Below are positions 8,114 through 16,717 of a DNA stretch of 60,012 nucleotides, piece by piece; within the stretch, counting starts at the first letter, position 1, and each line of letters starts with the position of its first letter. Source of the DNA: an uncultured Clostridia bacterium (lineage in GTDB: Bacteria; Bacillota; Clostridia; Oscillospirales; Ruminococcaceae); the NCBI GenBank assembly GCA_947627985.1, contig CANQYD010000009.1, positions 1 through 60,012 on the forward strand, written 5' to 3'. The position numbers were made by a program, and so were the translations under genes. The notes under the pieces were generated by a model, which saw only the letters and a list, made by a program, of their open reading frames with translations, did no database searches and was not told the origin of the DNA.

Positions 8114-9121
8114 TTATTCGTACTGAGCCGCTTTGACGCGCGGGTCGATGAAGCCGTAGACGATGTCGAGTATGAATGTCACGACGAGGACCATCACGGT
8201 GATAATCAGCGTCGTAGCCGAGATCAGCGGATAGTCTGCGGCGGTGACAGCCGAGTACATCGCGCTTCCGAGACCCGGGTAGGAGAAGATGATCTCCGCG
8301 ACAAGCGCGCCGCCGATCATCGTGCCGATGGAAAGGGCAAGACCGGTGACCTGGGGAAGCATGGCGTTTCTAAACACATAACCGACGATCTTGCGGTCCT
8401 TGATGCCCAAAAATCTTGCGTATTTGACGTAGTCGGCGTTGAGCTCATATATCGACATCGAGCGCATGCCAACCGCCTGACCGCCGATCGATACCAAAAC
8501 GATCGACCAGAACGGCAGCTGATAGTGGCTGATGACCGACTTGATGAAGTCCCAGCTGAGGTGCGGGATCATGTCGAACGCATAACCTCCCGAGATCGGC
8601 GCGATCTTCAAATATACGCCGAACAGAACGAGCATGACGACCGCCATGCCGAACGCCGGGACGTTAGACAGGAACAGGGAGACCGGCAGCAGGACCTTGT
8701 CAAAGCCCTTTCTTATGTACGCCGCAAGGGCTCCGAGCAGGTTTCCGAGAAGCCAGCCGACGATGATCGCCGGGAACTGAAGCGCAATCGTCCAGACTAT
8801 CGCACTGCCGATGATATCGCTGACAGGTCGGGGGTACTGGCTGAACGACAAGCCGAAGTTGCCGTGAAGCGCGTTCTTTACAAAGAGGAAGAACTGCTGA
8901 TAAATCGGCTTGTTGGTGCCGAATTCTTCCTGATAGTGCTCATAGATTCGCTGGACTGCGGCTGCGTCGGTGGCGCCCGAGCCCGCGAGCTTGCCCGTGA
9001 TGGCTGCGACGGGGTCGGCAGGCATCAGTCGGGGAAGAATGAAGTTGAGTACGACGGCAACGATAAATGTGATGACGAACCACAGTATCTTCTTGCCGAA
9101 ATATTTGCGGTAGCCTTTCAT
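8114..9121 (-). CDS. ABC transporter permease, OppB/DppB type
   Basis: Membrane-spanning partner of the OppC-type subunit, with six predicted helices and the BPD_transp_1 region ending in the DPRVKAA motif typical of OppB proteins. The frame is open back to 9187, but those codons run into the terminator-like hairpin at 9171-9193. The start is therefore taken as the ATG at 9121 ([11 protein letters not shown]), which has AGGAAAGG about 12-15 bases upstream. About 335 residues. It is the first gene after the binding-protein gene, separated from it by the hairpin. Confidence 0.9.
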   Translation of the reverse strand: MKGYRKYFGKKILWFVITFIVAVVLNFILPRLMPADPVAAITGKLAGSGATDAAAVQRIYEHYQEEFGTNKPIYQQFFLFVKNALHGNFGLSFSQYPRPVSDIIGSAIVWTIALQFPAIIVGWLLGNLLGALAAYIRKGFDKVLLPVSLFLSNVPAFGMAVVMLVLFGVYLKIAPISGGYAFDMIPHLSWDFIKSVISHYQLPFWSIVLVSIGGQAVGMRSMSIYELNADYVKYARFLGIKDRKIVGYVFRNAMLPQVTGLALSIGTMIGGALVAEIIFSYPGLGSAMYSAVTAADYPLISATTLIITVMVLVVTFILDIVYGFIDPRVKAAQYE

Positions 9122-9157
9122 ATTTTTGGGATCATTCCTTTCCTCTGCGATTGCGGC

Positions 9158-9193
9158 TTTTTTAAACAAAGCGACCATGCCAAGCATGGTCGC
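9158..9193 (-). terminator. Intercistronic hairpin/attenuator between binding protein and permease genes
   Basis: GCGACCATGC and its complement (9171-9193) form a ten-bp stem with a three-base loop. On the minus strand it is followed by a T/A-rich stretch. In this position it probably ends most transcripts after the binding-protein gene, or protects its 3' end, so that the lipoprotein is made in excess of the membrane subunits. Confidence 0.65.
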
Positions 9194-9210
9194 TTCTTGT
9201 GATTCAAAAA

Positions 9211-11130
9211 TTATCCGACCAATTCAAGCTCGTAGAGAGCACGGATGCCGTAGCCGTCGGTGCAGTCTGCCGGAGGAATATTTCTGCCGTCGTCGGCAGG
9301 ATAGTTGGTCCAGACGGACTCGTTGACGGTGTGGAACATCGAAGGACGATACATGAGTGAGAAGGAAGGAACCTCGGTGAGGTAGATCTTAGTCAGCTCG
9401 GTGTAGAGTCTCTTGAGCTCGGTCTCATCGGTAGTCAGAGGAATCTGCTTGATAAGAGCGTCAGCCTCTTCGTTCTTGTACTGACCCCAGTTACCGGACC
9501 AGTTGTTCTGGATTCCGATGTAGTCCATACCCATGAACTGGTTTACACGGGTCCAAGGATTGGACGGAGTGGAAGCGTCGGGCGACCACATGAAGATGGC
9601 GTACTCGGTCTGATTAGGATCGACGAAGACGGTCTGATAGATATCATACTCAGGATAGAGAGTGGTGATCTCTACGCCGATCTTCTCGCCTGCGGCGGCA
9701 ACGATCTCCATGGAAGCCTGCCAGTCGGACCAACCGTTCGGGCAGACAGCATTGAGGGAAATCTTCTCGCCGTTGTACTCACGCCAGCCGTCGCCGTCGG
9801 TATCGACAAGACCCGCTTCATCAAGAAGAGCCTTGGCGCCTTCGACGTCGTTGCCTGCAAACTGAAGGTCTGCAACTTCGGACTGGTTGTAAAGAGCCTG
9901 CTCACCGGCAGTCGGGTTCATGAGGGAACGCGGTACCTCGGAGAAGGAAGGAGACTGGTTGGTCATGGCGTTTGCGATGATGGAGTCATAGTCGACAGCC
10001 ATCGCGATAGCTCTTCTCAGAGCGGCATTCTCGCCGATGACGGGGATGTTCATGTTGAACCAAGCGGTAGGCATGGTCAGGCAGATGCCGTAAGGAGCCT
10101 CATCATAGTAGGTCGAGATCGGGAGACCGTCTTCGAGCCAGAGGTTCTGTACGTTGCCGATGAACTGCTGGCAAACATCGACCTCGCCGGCTTTGAGGGC
10201 AACTTCGCCCGCAGCGTTGTCGGCGTAGATGTTATGAGCCAGATACTTCGGAACAGGGAGGGAACCCCACATGGATGCGTCCTGACCCCAGTAGTTGTCG
10301 TCGCGGACGAGGACAACCTTCTGATCGTCGGAGTAGTACTTGGTGTACGGACCGCTCCAGACAACGTCGTCGCCGGCGTCGTTGAGGATAGCGGTGGCGT
10401 CGCCGTTATTCCTGTCGTAGCAGGTGTTGATCCAGTTCTCCTGAGCGATAGCCTGGAGTACGAGGAAGTCGAGGATCTTCAGCGGGTTGACGGGCTGACC
10501 GGCGTCATTGAGCTTAGCGTTGATGGTGACGGTGTTGCCGTCCGCATCGATGCTGTCGATGTAAGCGCCGTAGGAACCTGCAACGCCGTTGCCGATCTCG
10601 ATACCGATATCAAAGGTTTTCTTGACATCGGCAGCGGTGACGGCGGTACCGTCGGACCACTTGGCAGCGTCCTTGATGGTGAAGGTGAGCTGAGTCATGT
10701 CGTCGTTCCATGCGTAATCGTCGTTGGCGAGAAGTCCGTAGAGCTTGCCGTCGAGAGCGTTCCACATGTAAAGGGTCTCGAACATAGTCTCTCTCCAGCC
10801 TACACCGGAGGCGATAGCCATGGCGTTATTCTGGTTGGTGCCGATGGGGTTCCATGAGTTGACGGCGCCCCACTGCTGTCCGGCGAAGTAAAGTGTCTCG
10901 TTGCGCGGCAGGACTACGTCTTCGCCGTCTGCGGGAGCAGGAGCAGGATCCTCGACGACATCCGCGGGTTCCTCGGCAGGCGTCTCTTCGTCGCCGGGAG
11001 CTGCGTCGGGAGCTGCGGGCTCGCCGGCCTGATCAGTGCCGGGCGTGACGTCGGAATTCCCGGAATCGCCGCAGGCGACCAGCGAGAAGACCATGACCAG
11101 CGCCAACAGCAGCGCAATAATCTTCTTCAT
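9211..11130 (-). CDS. Extracellular solute-binding lipoprotein, family 5 (OppA-like)
   Basis: A 639-residue substrate-binding protein. The start [20 protein letters not shown] is a lipoprotein signal peptide with lipobox L-V-A-C, so the mature protein begins at Cys20 and is tethered to the outer membrane face. A Pro/Ala/Glu-rich linker (about 25-75) leads to the SBP_bac_5 domain, which shows the usual [20 protein letters not shown] segment. It captures peptides or oligosaccharides and hands them to the permeases encoded downstream. The GH3 gene at the operon end suggests a beta-linked oligosaccharide, as in Opp-type cellobiose importers of other bacteria. TAGGAGG lies in front of the ATG. It is the promoter-proximal gene of the operon. 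Confidence 0.92.
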   Translation of the reverse strand: MKKIIALLLALVMVFSLVACGDSGNSDVTPGTDQAGEPAAPDAAPGDEETPAEEPADVVEDPAPAPADGEDVVLPRNETLYFAGQQWGAVNSWNPIGTNQNNAMAIASGVGWRETMFETLYMWNALDGKLYGLLANDDYAWNDDMTQLTFTIKDAAKWSDGTAVTAADVKKTFDIGIEIGNGVAGSYGAYIDSIDADGNTVTINAKLNDAGQPVNPLKILDFLVLQAIAQENWINTCYDRNNGDATAILNDAGDDVVWSGPYTKYYSDDQKVVLVRDDNYWGQDASMWGSLPVPKYLAHNIYADNAAGEVALKAGEVDVCQQFIGNVQNLWLEDGLPISTYYDEAPYGICLTMPTAWFNMNIPVIGENAALRRAIAMAVDYDSIIANAMTNQSPSFSEVPRSLMNPTAGEQALYNQSEVADLQFAGNDVEGAKALLDEAGLVDTDGDGWREYNGEKISLNAVCPNGWSDWQASMEIVAAAGEKIGVEITTLYPEYDIYQTVFVDPNQTEYAIFMWSPDASTPSNPWTRVNQFMGMDYIGIQNNWSGNWGQYKNEEADALIKQIPLTTDETELKRLYTELTKIYLTEVPSFSLMYRPSMFHTVNESVWTNYPADDGRNIPPADCTDGYGIRALYELELVG

Positions 11131-11186
11131 AATTGTTGACCTCCTAATAAGTGTCTTTTTTTCATAGCTGACGCTATAACTTCCGA

Positions 11187-11205
11187 TTGATATATTCTAT
11201 ATCAA
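11187..11205 (-). promoter_or_regulatory. Perfect palindromic operator at the start of the transport operon
   Basis: TTGATATA-ttc-TATATCAA is a perfect inverted repeat. It lies just downstream of the -10 box, at about +4 to +22 of the transcript, the classic position for a repressor. The regulator is not identified in this window. Confidence 0.65.
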
Positions 11206-11215
11206 ATCTAACAAA

Positions 11216-11244
11216 ATTATATCACCCCTCTTTTACCTTGTCAA
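11216..11244 (-). promoter_or_regulatory. Sigma-A promoter of the oligosaccharide transport operon
   Basis: On the minus strand TTGACA (11239-11244), 17-bp spacer, TATAAT (11216-11221), both perfect consensus. Confidence 0.85.
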
Positions 11245-11399
11245 CACTTTTAGACAAACATTAACCACTTTGCACACAAAAATCTTTCCTGATTTGTATA
11301 AAATACCTATTTTGAGCAAGAATGGGGTTGGAGTGCGGGAGGGTATGGGGAGAACCTGTGCAAGGAGATTTATGGGGAGAGCCCTTTATAAAAGGGTTC

Positions 11400-11526
11400 T
11401 CCCCTGCCCCTCTCCTAACCCAACCCCTCCCCTAAAGGGAAAGAGGGTCCGCTTTACTATAAGTCTGTGCAGACTTAGACGGGGAGGGTGGTCTGCTTAA
11501 AATAGCATGAGTTCATTTTCCGGCGG
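11400..11526. repeat. Dispersed ~125-bp repeat, copy 1
   Basis: The segment ending TAGCATGAGTTCATTTTCC (to about 11520) is almost the same as 28263-28298, including the GTCTGCTT lead-in. Further upstream both copies have a purine-rich AGGG block followed by CGCTTTA. A shorter echo, GTGCAGACTTA near 327-340, adjoins similar C/G-rich sequence. Confidence 0.6.
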
Positions 11527-11742
11527 AAGACGAAAATGTACAGAAGATTTTCAAAACATTCAGGACGAAGCTGCTGAAAGATTTGCCGAATGAAAGCGAA
11601 ACAGCTGACGAGGGGTGATATACCCTTTGCTTTTTGCCTGCCTCCTGCTTTGTAAGGTGTGCATATACACAAAAATCTTTTCTCGGGGCACCCCCGCAGC
11701 AGCAACACCGGCTTTCATCGGATTCATTCCCTTAAAATGAGT

Positions 11743-11779
11743 ACCCAAACCGCAAAAACGGTTTGGGTGCTTTTAATTT
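11743..11779 (+). terminator. Terminator-like hairpin upstream of pstS
   Basis: ACCCAAACC (11743-11751) pairs with GGTTTGGGT (11760-11768), followed by GCTTTTAATTT. It would insulate pstS from upstream plus-strand transcription. Confidence 0.65.
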
Positions 11780-11789
11780 CGCCCAAAAT

Positions 11790-11829
11790 TTTACCCCGAT
11801 TTTACATTTCCCCGATAGAAAATTTGACA
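11790..11829 (+). promoter_or_regulatory. Putative Pho box and -35 of the pst operon
   Basis: Hexamers TTTACC (11790), TTTACA (11801), CCGATA (11812) and TTTGAC (11823) recur every 11 bases. This matches the spacing of PhoB/PhoP-binding direct repeats; the third is degenerate. TTGACA at 11824-11829 may be the -35, and the matching -10 position holds only AATTGT, as expected of an activator-dependent promoter. PhoB/PhoR are encoded just downstream. Confidence 0.6.
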
Positions 11830-11885
11830 TTCCTGAGCTATCATTGAATTGTACCTCGGGGCAAAAAATTTAAGGAGAAATGAAA

Positions 11886-12689
11886 ATGAAAAAAATAATT
11901 TTAATCATGCTTGCAGTAATTTTTGCGACATCTATTCTTACTGCCTGCTCATCGCAAAACAGCGCCACCGTTTCCACCGACGGCTCCACCTCGATGGAGG
12001 AAGTCATCGGCATTTTGGGTGAGGCGTTTGAGGAAAATTACGGCATTTCATTCACCTATAACCCCACCGGCTCGGGTTCGGGGATTCAGGCGGTCAAGGA
12101 GGGGCGGTGCGACATCGGGCTTTCGAGCCGAAGTCTTAAAGCCGAGGAAAAGGCTGACGGTCTTTCGGAAACCGTTTTGGCGAACGACGGAATCGCTGTC
12201 ATCGTCAATCCGCAAAATTCGGTCAGCGATCTCGACGTGGGAACAATCGCGAAAATCTACACCGGCGAAATCGCAAATTGGTCGCAGGTCGGCGGGAACA
12301 ACGCCGAAATCGTCGTCATCGGGCGCGAAGCGGGCAGCGGCACACGGGACGGTTTTGAATCGATCACCGGCACAGAGGACGGCTGCAAATACCGCCAGGA
12401 GCTGACCTCGACCGGCGACGTGATTACGACCGTTTCGCAGAATCCCGACGCGATTGGTTATGCCTCCCTCGCGGCTGTCGGCGAAGGCGTCAAGGCTCTT
12501 TCGGTGGGCGGCGTTCTGCCGAGCGAAGATACCGTCAAAGACGGCAGCTATGTTATTCAGCGCCCGTTCGTGCTGGTAACAAAGGACGGCGTGGAGCTGT
12601 CCGAAGCGGCTCAAAAATTCTTCGATTTTGCGACATCTGCCGACGCGGCTCAGTATATTTCGCAGGCGGGCGCTGTGCCTGTAAATTGA
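11886..12689 (+). CDS. pstS: Phosphate-binding lipoprotein PstS
   Basis: High-affinity phosphate-binding subunit of the Pst importer. The start MKKIILIMLAVIFATSILTAC is a lipoprotein signal with lipobox L-T-A-C. The mature protein carries phosphate-binding loops S-T-S-M-E near residue 37 and G-S-G-S-G near 62, and G-R-E-A-G-S-G-T-R, all typical of PstS. An ATG two codons earlier (11880) is too close to AAGGAG at 11872-11877; 11886 has the proper eight-base spacing. About 267 residues. It leads the pstSCAB-phoU cluster. Confidence 0.95.
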   Translation: MKKIILIMLAVIFATSILTACSSQNSATVSTDGSTSMEEVIGILGEAFEENYGISFTYNPTGSGSGIQAVKEGRCDIGLSSRSLKAEEKADGLSETVLANDGIAVIVNPQNSVSDLDVGTIAKIYTGEIANWSQVGGNNAEIVVIGREAGSGTRDGFESITGTEDGCKYRQELTSTGDVITTVSQNPDAIGYASLAAVGEGVKALSVGGVLPSEDTVKDGSYVIQRPFVLVTKDGVELSEAAQKFFDFATSADAAQYISQAGAVPVN

Positions 12690-12699
12690 GGGGTGCGGC

Positions 12700-13578
12700 A
12701 TGAAAAATCCTCAAGCGTTTGAACAAAATCTTATTGAAACGATCGTCTACGTCATTTTCCTGTTTTTGGGACTTGTAACAGTCGGCTTTGTGCTGCTGAT
12801 AACGGTCTATCTCGTCATCGCGGGAATCCCCGCGATCCGCGAAATCGGCATTTTGAACTTCCTGTTCAATACAAAATGGGCGTCAACCGCGAGCGCGCCG
12901 TCCTACGGAATTTTGCCGTTCATTCTCACGAGCGTTTACGGCACTGCCGGGGCAATCGTTTTGGGCGTGCCTGTCGGCTTTCTGACATCGGTTTATCTTG
13001 CAAAGCTTGCTCCCGAAAAAATACGGACAATCGTATCGGGCGCAGTCAGCCTTTTGGCGGGAATCCCGTCGGTCGTTTACGGGCTTGTGGGCATGATGGT
13101 GCTTGTCCCGGGCATTCGCCGGCTGTTTCACATTCCCGACGGAGCAAGCCTTTTCGCGGCTATAATTGTGCTTGCAATCATGATTTTGCCGTCAATCATA
13201 AATGTGTCTATAACGGCTCTGGAAGCCGTTCCGCGGGAATATGAGGACGCTTCCCTCGCCCTCGGAGCAACGCCTGTCGAAACATATTTCAGGGTGTCCG
13301 TCCCCGCGGCAAAAAGCGGAATCGCGGCTGCGGTCGTGCTCGGGGTCGGGCGGGCGATCGGCGAAGCTATGGCGGTCATGATGGTGTCGGGCAACGCGCC
13401 GAATATGCCTGAGCTTTTCGGGAGCGTGCGCTTTCTGACGACGGCGGTCGCAAGCGAAATGTCCTATTCAAGCGGCTTGCAGCGGCAGGCGCTGTTCTCA
13501 ATCGCCCTTGTTCTGTTTTTATTTATCATGTTAATAAACGCAGCTCTGAATTTCTTTTTGAAGCGCAGTAAGGAGTGA
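12700..13578 (+). CDS. pstC: Phosphate ABC transporter permease PstC
   Basis: A 292-residue membrane subunit with six predicted helices and the ATPase-contact loop around EVPREYEDASLALGATPVE, a hallmark of PstC/PstA. It follows pstS by ten bases and overlaps the first bases of the next gene region. It forms the phosphate channel with PstA. Confidence 0.95.
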   Translation: MKNPQAFEQNLIETIVYVIFLFLGLVTVGFVLLITVYLVIAGIPAIREIGILNFLFNTKWASTASAPSYGILPFILTSVYGTAGAIVLGVPVGFLTSVYLAKLAPEKIRTIVSGAVSLLAGIPSVVYGLVGMMVLVPGIRRLFHIPDGASLFAAIIVLAIMILPSIINVSITALEAVPREYEDASLALGATPVETYFRVSVPAAKSGIAAAVVLGVGRAIGEAMAVMMVSGNAPNMPELFGSVRFLTTAVASEMSYSSGLQRQALFSIALVLFLFIMLINAALNFFLKRSKE

Positions 13579-13583
13579 CGGCG

Positions 13584-14429
13584 ATGAAACGAAAAATCAA
13601 AATCGCGCTTCTGCGGGCGCTCTGCATAATCAGCGCAGCATTCACCTGTGCGCTCGTGCTGTTCCTCCTCGTCTACATACTTGCAAAGGGCGTTCCGAAC
13701 ATTTCTTGGCAGCTGTTGAGCGAAAAACCGAGCTATCTTTCGGGCAGAATCGGCATTCTCCCCGACATTCTGAACACGGTTTACATCATCGTCGCCACGC
13801 TCATTTTCGTGCTGCCGCTCGGCGTCGGGGCGGCGGTCTATCTCACGGAATACGCCAAAAACAGGCGGCTTGTCGCCGTCATCGAATACGCCGCCGAAAC
13901 GCTCTCGGGCATTCCGTCGATAATCTACGGCTTGGTGGGAATGCTGTTTTTATGCCAATTTTTAGGTATGCAGACCTCGCTTCTGGCAGGCGCGCTGACC
14001 CTCGTCATCATGAACCTGCCGACCGTCATGCGCACTACTCAGGAAAGTTTGAAAACCGTTCCGCAGTCCTACCGCGAGGGCGCGTTCGGGCTTGGAGCCG
14101 GCAAATGGCGGGTGATTCGCACGGTTGTTCTGCCCGGCTGTATCGACGGCGTTATCACGGGCTGCATTCTGTCCGTCGGGCGGATTTTGGGAGAATCGGC
14201 GGCGCTGCTTTTCACGGCGGGATTTGCTCACACGCTTAACGGATTTTTCTCGGGGCTTGGGAGCGCGGGAGCAACGCTGACCGTTTCGCTCTATGTTTAT
14301 GCGAAGGAGCAGGGCGAATTTGGGGTGGCTTTTGCGATAGCGGCGATCCTGATGGTGCTGACGCTCGCGGTAAATCTCCTTGCCATGCTCGTGGGTCGGT
14401 GGTTCAAAAGGAGGCGGAACTATGAATGA
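13584..14429 (+). CDS. pstA: Phosphate ABC transporter permease PstA
   Basis: A 281-residue partner of PstC with six helices and the corresponding contact loop [19 protein letters not shown]. The ATG at 13584 has AAGGAG (13570-13575) eight bases upstream. A GTG at 13575 in the same frame lies inside that ribosome binding site and is rejected. It overlaps pstB by eight bases. Confidence 0.95.
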   Translation: MKRKIKIALLRALCIISAAFTCALVLFLLVYILAKGVPNISWQLLSEKPSYLSGRIGILPDILNTVYIIVATLIFVLPLGVGAAVYLTEYAKNRRLVAVIEYAAETLSGIPSIIYGLVGMLFLCQFLGMQTSLLAGALTLVIMNLPTVMRTTQESLKTVPQSYREGAFGLGAGKWRVIRTVVLPGCIDGVITGCILSVGRILGESAALLFTAGFAHTLNGFFSGLGSAGATLTVSLYVYAKEQGEFGVAFAIAAILMVLTLAVNLLAMLVGRWFKRRRNYE

Positions 14430-15177
14430 AATAATTAAGGTAACTGACTTAAATCTTTGGTACGGAGCTGCGCAGGCTCTCCACCATGTCAATCTGAATA
14501 TCCCGGAAAAGGCGATAACAGCGCTGATCGGTCCCTCGGGCTGCGGGAAATCTACGTTTCTGAAAACGCTTAACCGCATGAACGACCTTATCCCGAATGT
14601 CAGAATTTCGGGCGAGATTTTATACAAGGGGCAGGACATTTTCGCCCGCGACGTCGACGTAAACACGCTTCGAAAGGAGATCGGCATGGTGTTTCAGAAG
14701 CCGAATCCGTTCCCGATGTCGGTCTACGACAACATCGCCTACGGTCCGCGAACGCACGGGATAAAAAGCCGCGCAAAGCTTGATAATATAGTCGAGCAGT
14801 CGCTTCGGGACGCGGCGATTTGGGACGAGGTCAAGGACAGACTGAAGAAAAACGCGCTCGGACTGTCGGGCGGTCAGCAGCAGCGGCTCTGTATTGCCCG
14901 CGCGCTTGCGGTCGAGCCGCAGGTGCTTTTGATGGACGAACCGACGTCGGCGCTCGACCCGATCTCGACCTCAAAAATCGAGGAATTATGTATGCAGCTT
15001 AAAGAAAAATACACGATAATCACAGTCACGCACAACATGCAGCAGGCGGTGCGAATATCCGATAAAACGGCGTTTTTCCTGCTCGGCGAGCTTGTCGAGT
15101 TCGGCGATACCGAGAAGATTTTCTCGCAGCCGGAGGACAAGCGCACCGAGGATTACATCACGGGGAGGTTTGGTTGA
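14422..15177 (+). CDS. pstB: Phosphate ABC transporter ATP-binding protein PstB
   Basis: A 251-residue ATPase with Walker [10 protein letters not shown], the PstB-specific LNRMNDL segment, signature [15 protein letters not shown], Walker [14 protein letters not shown] and switch [14 protein letters not shown] lies just upstream of the ATG at 14422, which is embedded in the last codons of pstA (ATGAATGA). The frame is open back to 14380 but nothing supports an earlier start. It drives phosphate import through PstCA. Confidence 0.96.
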   Translation: MNEIIKVTDLNLWYGAAQALHHVNLNIPEKAITALIGPSGCGKSTFLKTLNRMNDLIPNVRISGEILYKGQDIFARDVDVNTLRKEIGMVFQKPNPFPMSVYDNIAYGPRTHGIKSRAKLDNIVEQSLRDAAIWDEVKDRLKKNALGLSGGQQQRLCIARALAVEPQVLLMDEPTSALDPISTSKIEELCMQLKEKYTIITVTHNMQQAVRISDKTAFFLLGELVEFGDTEKIFSQPEDKRTEDYITGRFG

Positions 15178-15827
15178 TGAGGACAAATTTTGATAATCAG
15201 CTTAAGGATTTGCACCGCGAGCTTACCGCCATGGGAGCAATGTGCGAAAACGCGATAGCGCTCTCGGCAAAGGCGATAAACGGCGGCGAAAAGCCCGAAA
15301 ACGTGACCGCACTCGCCGTGAAAATCGACGAAAAAGAGCGGGACATCGAGGGAATGTGCATGAAGCTTCTTTTACAGCAGCAGCCCGTGGCGCGGGACTT
15401 GCGGGTGATTTCCTCCGCGCTGAAAATGGTGACGGACATGGAGCGCATCGGCGACAACTCGGGCGACATCGCGGAAATCGTGTCGCTCGGGCATATCACC
15501 CCCGCGCACGACAAGTTAGACATCGACAGCATGGCGCACGCGACAGTTAAGATGGTTACGGATTCTATCGACGCTTTTGTCAAAGGCGACGAGGCTCTGG
15601 CGCGGTCGGTTATCGCCTATGACGACGTGGTCGACGGTCATTTCAACCGCATAAAAACCGCGCTGATAGCCGCTTTGCAGGGCGTTCATGCGGACGGAGA
15701 ATACGCGCTCGACCTTTTGATGATAGCTAAATATTTTGAACGAATGGCGGACCACGCGGCAAACATCGCGGGGTGGGTCATCTACGCGCTGACAGGCAAA
15801 AAGGCTGATGGGCAAGGTGCGGGGTGA
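15177..15827 (+). CDS. phoU: Phosphate signalling regulator PhoU
   Basis: A 216-residue protein made of two three-helix PhoU domains. Each has the metal-site helix pattern (E-R-I-G-D-N in the first, E-R-M-A-D-H in the second). PhoU links the Pst transporter to the PhoR kinase and damps phosphate import. Its ATG at 15177 overlaps the pstB stop (TGATG), so the two are co-translated. It is the last gene of the pst cluster; the cloverleaf copy D and a new promoter follow. Confidence 0.95.
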   Translation: MRTNFDNQLKDLHRELTAMGAMCENAIALSAKAINGGEKPENVTALAVKIDEKERDIEGMCMKLLLQQQPVARDLRVISSALKMVTDMERIGDNSGDIAEIVSLGHITPAHDKLDIDSMAHATVKMVTDSIDAFVKGDEALARSVIAYDDVVDGHFNRIKTALIAALQGVHADGEYALDLLMIAKYFERMADHAANIAGWVIYALTGKKADGQGAG

Positions 15828-15878
15828 CTGACTTTTCCCTATGTGCGTTTAAGGAGAGGGACTGCGGGAGGAGGGATT

Positions 15879-15968
15879 GGGGCGAAGCCCCGACGGTCGC
15901 TTCGCGACCGTCCCTCGGCTCCTTCGGAGCCGAGCGGTGCGCCCTTTAGGCGCACCGGGGCTTCGCCC
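15879..15968. repeat. Cloverleaf-type hairpin array, copy D
   Basis: Outer stem GGGGCGAAGCCCC (15879-15891) and GGGGCTTCGCCC (15957-15968) encloses GACGGTCGC-ttc-GCGACCGTC (15892-15912), CTCGGCTCC-ttc with its complement (15914-15934) and CGGTGCGCC (15935-15943) paired around CTTTA with 15949-15957. Arm sequences differ from copies A-C but pairing is perfect. It lies between phoU and the phoB promoter. Confidence 0.85.
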
Positions 15969-15994
15969 GAGCCCGCTTTTTCCGCACTTTCCCC

Positions 15995-16023
15995 TTGATT
16001 TTCCCGCGCCCGCAAGGTATAAT
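15995..16023 (+). promoter_or_regulatory. Sigma-A promoter of phoB-phoR
   Basis: TTGATT (15995-16000), 17-bp spacer, TATAAT (16018-16023), 19 bases before the phoB start. It shows that phoBR can be transcribed apart from the pst genes. Confidence 0.75.
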
Positions 16024-16042
16024 ATAGTACAGAGGTGATTTT

Positions 16043-16717
16043 ATGATTTACTGCGTTGAAGATGACGGCGGAATCCGCGATTTGATGATATACGCCCTGA
16101 CCTCGGCGGGGTTCGAGGCAAAGGGGTTCGAGCGCGGCTCGGAGCTGTTCGATGCCCTAAAAACCGCGCTTCCCGAGCTTATCATGCTTGACATCATGCT
16201 CCCAGGCGAGGACGGAATCGAGATACTCAAAAAGCTGCGCGAAAGCCCTAAAACCGCCGAAATTCCGATAATCATGGCGACCGCGAAAGGCACCGAGTAC
16301 GACAAAGTGATCGGGCTTGACCTCGGCGCGGACGACTACCTCGCGAAGCCTTTCGGCATGATGGAGATGGTTTCCCGCGTTCGGGCGGTGCTTCGTCGTT
16401 CGGGCAAAAAGGAGCAAACCGCGACGCTTCGACTCGGAGGCATTGCCATGAACACCGCCGAACATACCGTGACCGCTGACGGCGGGCGGGTTATCCTGAC
16501 CCTCAAAGAGTATGATTTGCTTAAACTGTTTATGGAAAATATCGGCAAGGTTTTCACCCGTGAGCAGCTTCTTTCAGCAGTCTGGGGTGGCGATTTTTAC
16601 GGCGAAACACGCACGGTCGACGTCCACATAAACACCCTGCGCGCGAAGTTGGGCGACTGCGGCGGTATGATTCAAACGGTTCGCGGGGTCGGCTACAAAA
16701 TGGAGGAAAAACGATGA
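16043..16717 (+). CDS. phoB: PhoB-type response regulator
   Basis: A 224-residue OmpR/PhoB-class regulator. The receiver domain has acidic residues E6-D7-D8, phospho-acceptor D50 in LIMLDIMLPGEDG, a T-A switch and K in YLAKPF. The C-terminal winged helix includes L-T-L-K-E-Y-D-L-L and R-T-V-D-V-H-I-N-T-L-R-A-K. GAGGTG lies eight bases before the ATG. It overlaps the kinase gene by four bases. Position next to pst/phoU indicates control of phosphate starvation genes, presumably through the hexamers at 11790-11829. Confidence 0.92.
   Translation: MIYCVEDDGGIRDLMIYALTSAGFEAKGFERGSELFDALKTALPELIMLDIMLPGEDGIEILKKLRESPKTAEIPIIMATAKGTEYDKVIGLDLGADDYLAKPFGMMEMVSRVRAVLRRSGKKEQTATLRLGGIAMNTAEHTVTADGGRVILTLKEYDLLKLFMENIGKVFTREQLLSAVWGGDFYGETRTVDVHINTLRAKLGDCGGMIQTVRGVGYKMEEKR

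Larger units (their letters stand above)
11245..11785. other. Non-coding region between divergent operons, with repeat and gene-debris signals
   Basis: A long imperfect hairpin covers about 11321-11440; within it 11373-11403 pairs GGGGAGAGCCCTTT with AAGGGTTCTCCCC. A palindrome AAGTCTG-TG-CAGACTT follows at 11461-11476, then a repeat shared with 28175-28298. From about 11518 to 11622 one frame reads F-P-A-E-D-E-N-V-Q-K-I-F-K and could be the tail of a lost gene. A terminator-like hairpin is at 11743-11779. Confidence 0.5.

Noticed and set aside
9122-9187. Upstream extension of the OppB-type permease by 22 codons.
   Set aside because: The added codons begin within the intercistronic hairpin; a supported start exists at 9121.
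10234-10857. 207-codon frame opposite the solute-binding protein gene.
   Set aside because: It is an antisense shadow with Val/Asp-rich low-complexity translation; the lipoprotein on the other strand is certain.
12048-12701. 217-codon frame opposite pstS.
   Set aside because: Antisense shadow caused by high GC; pstS with lipobox and phosphate loops is clear.
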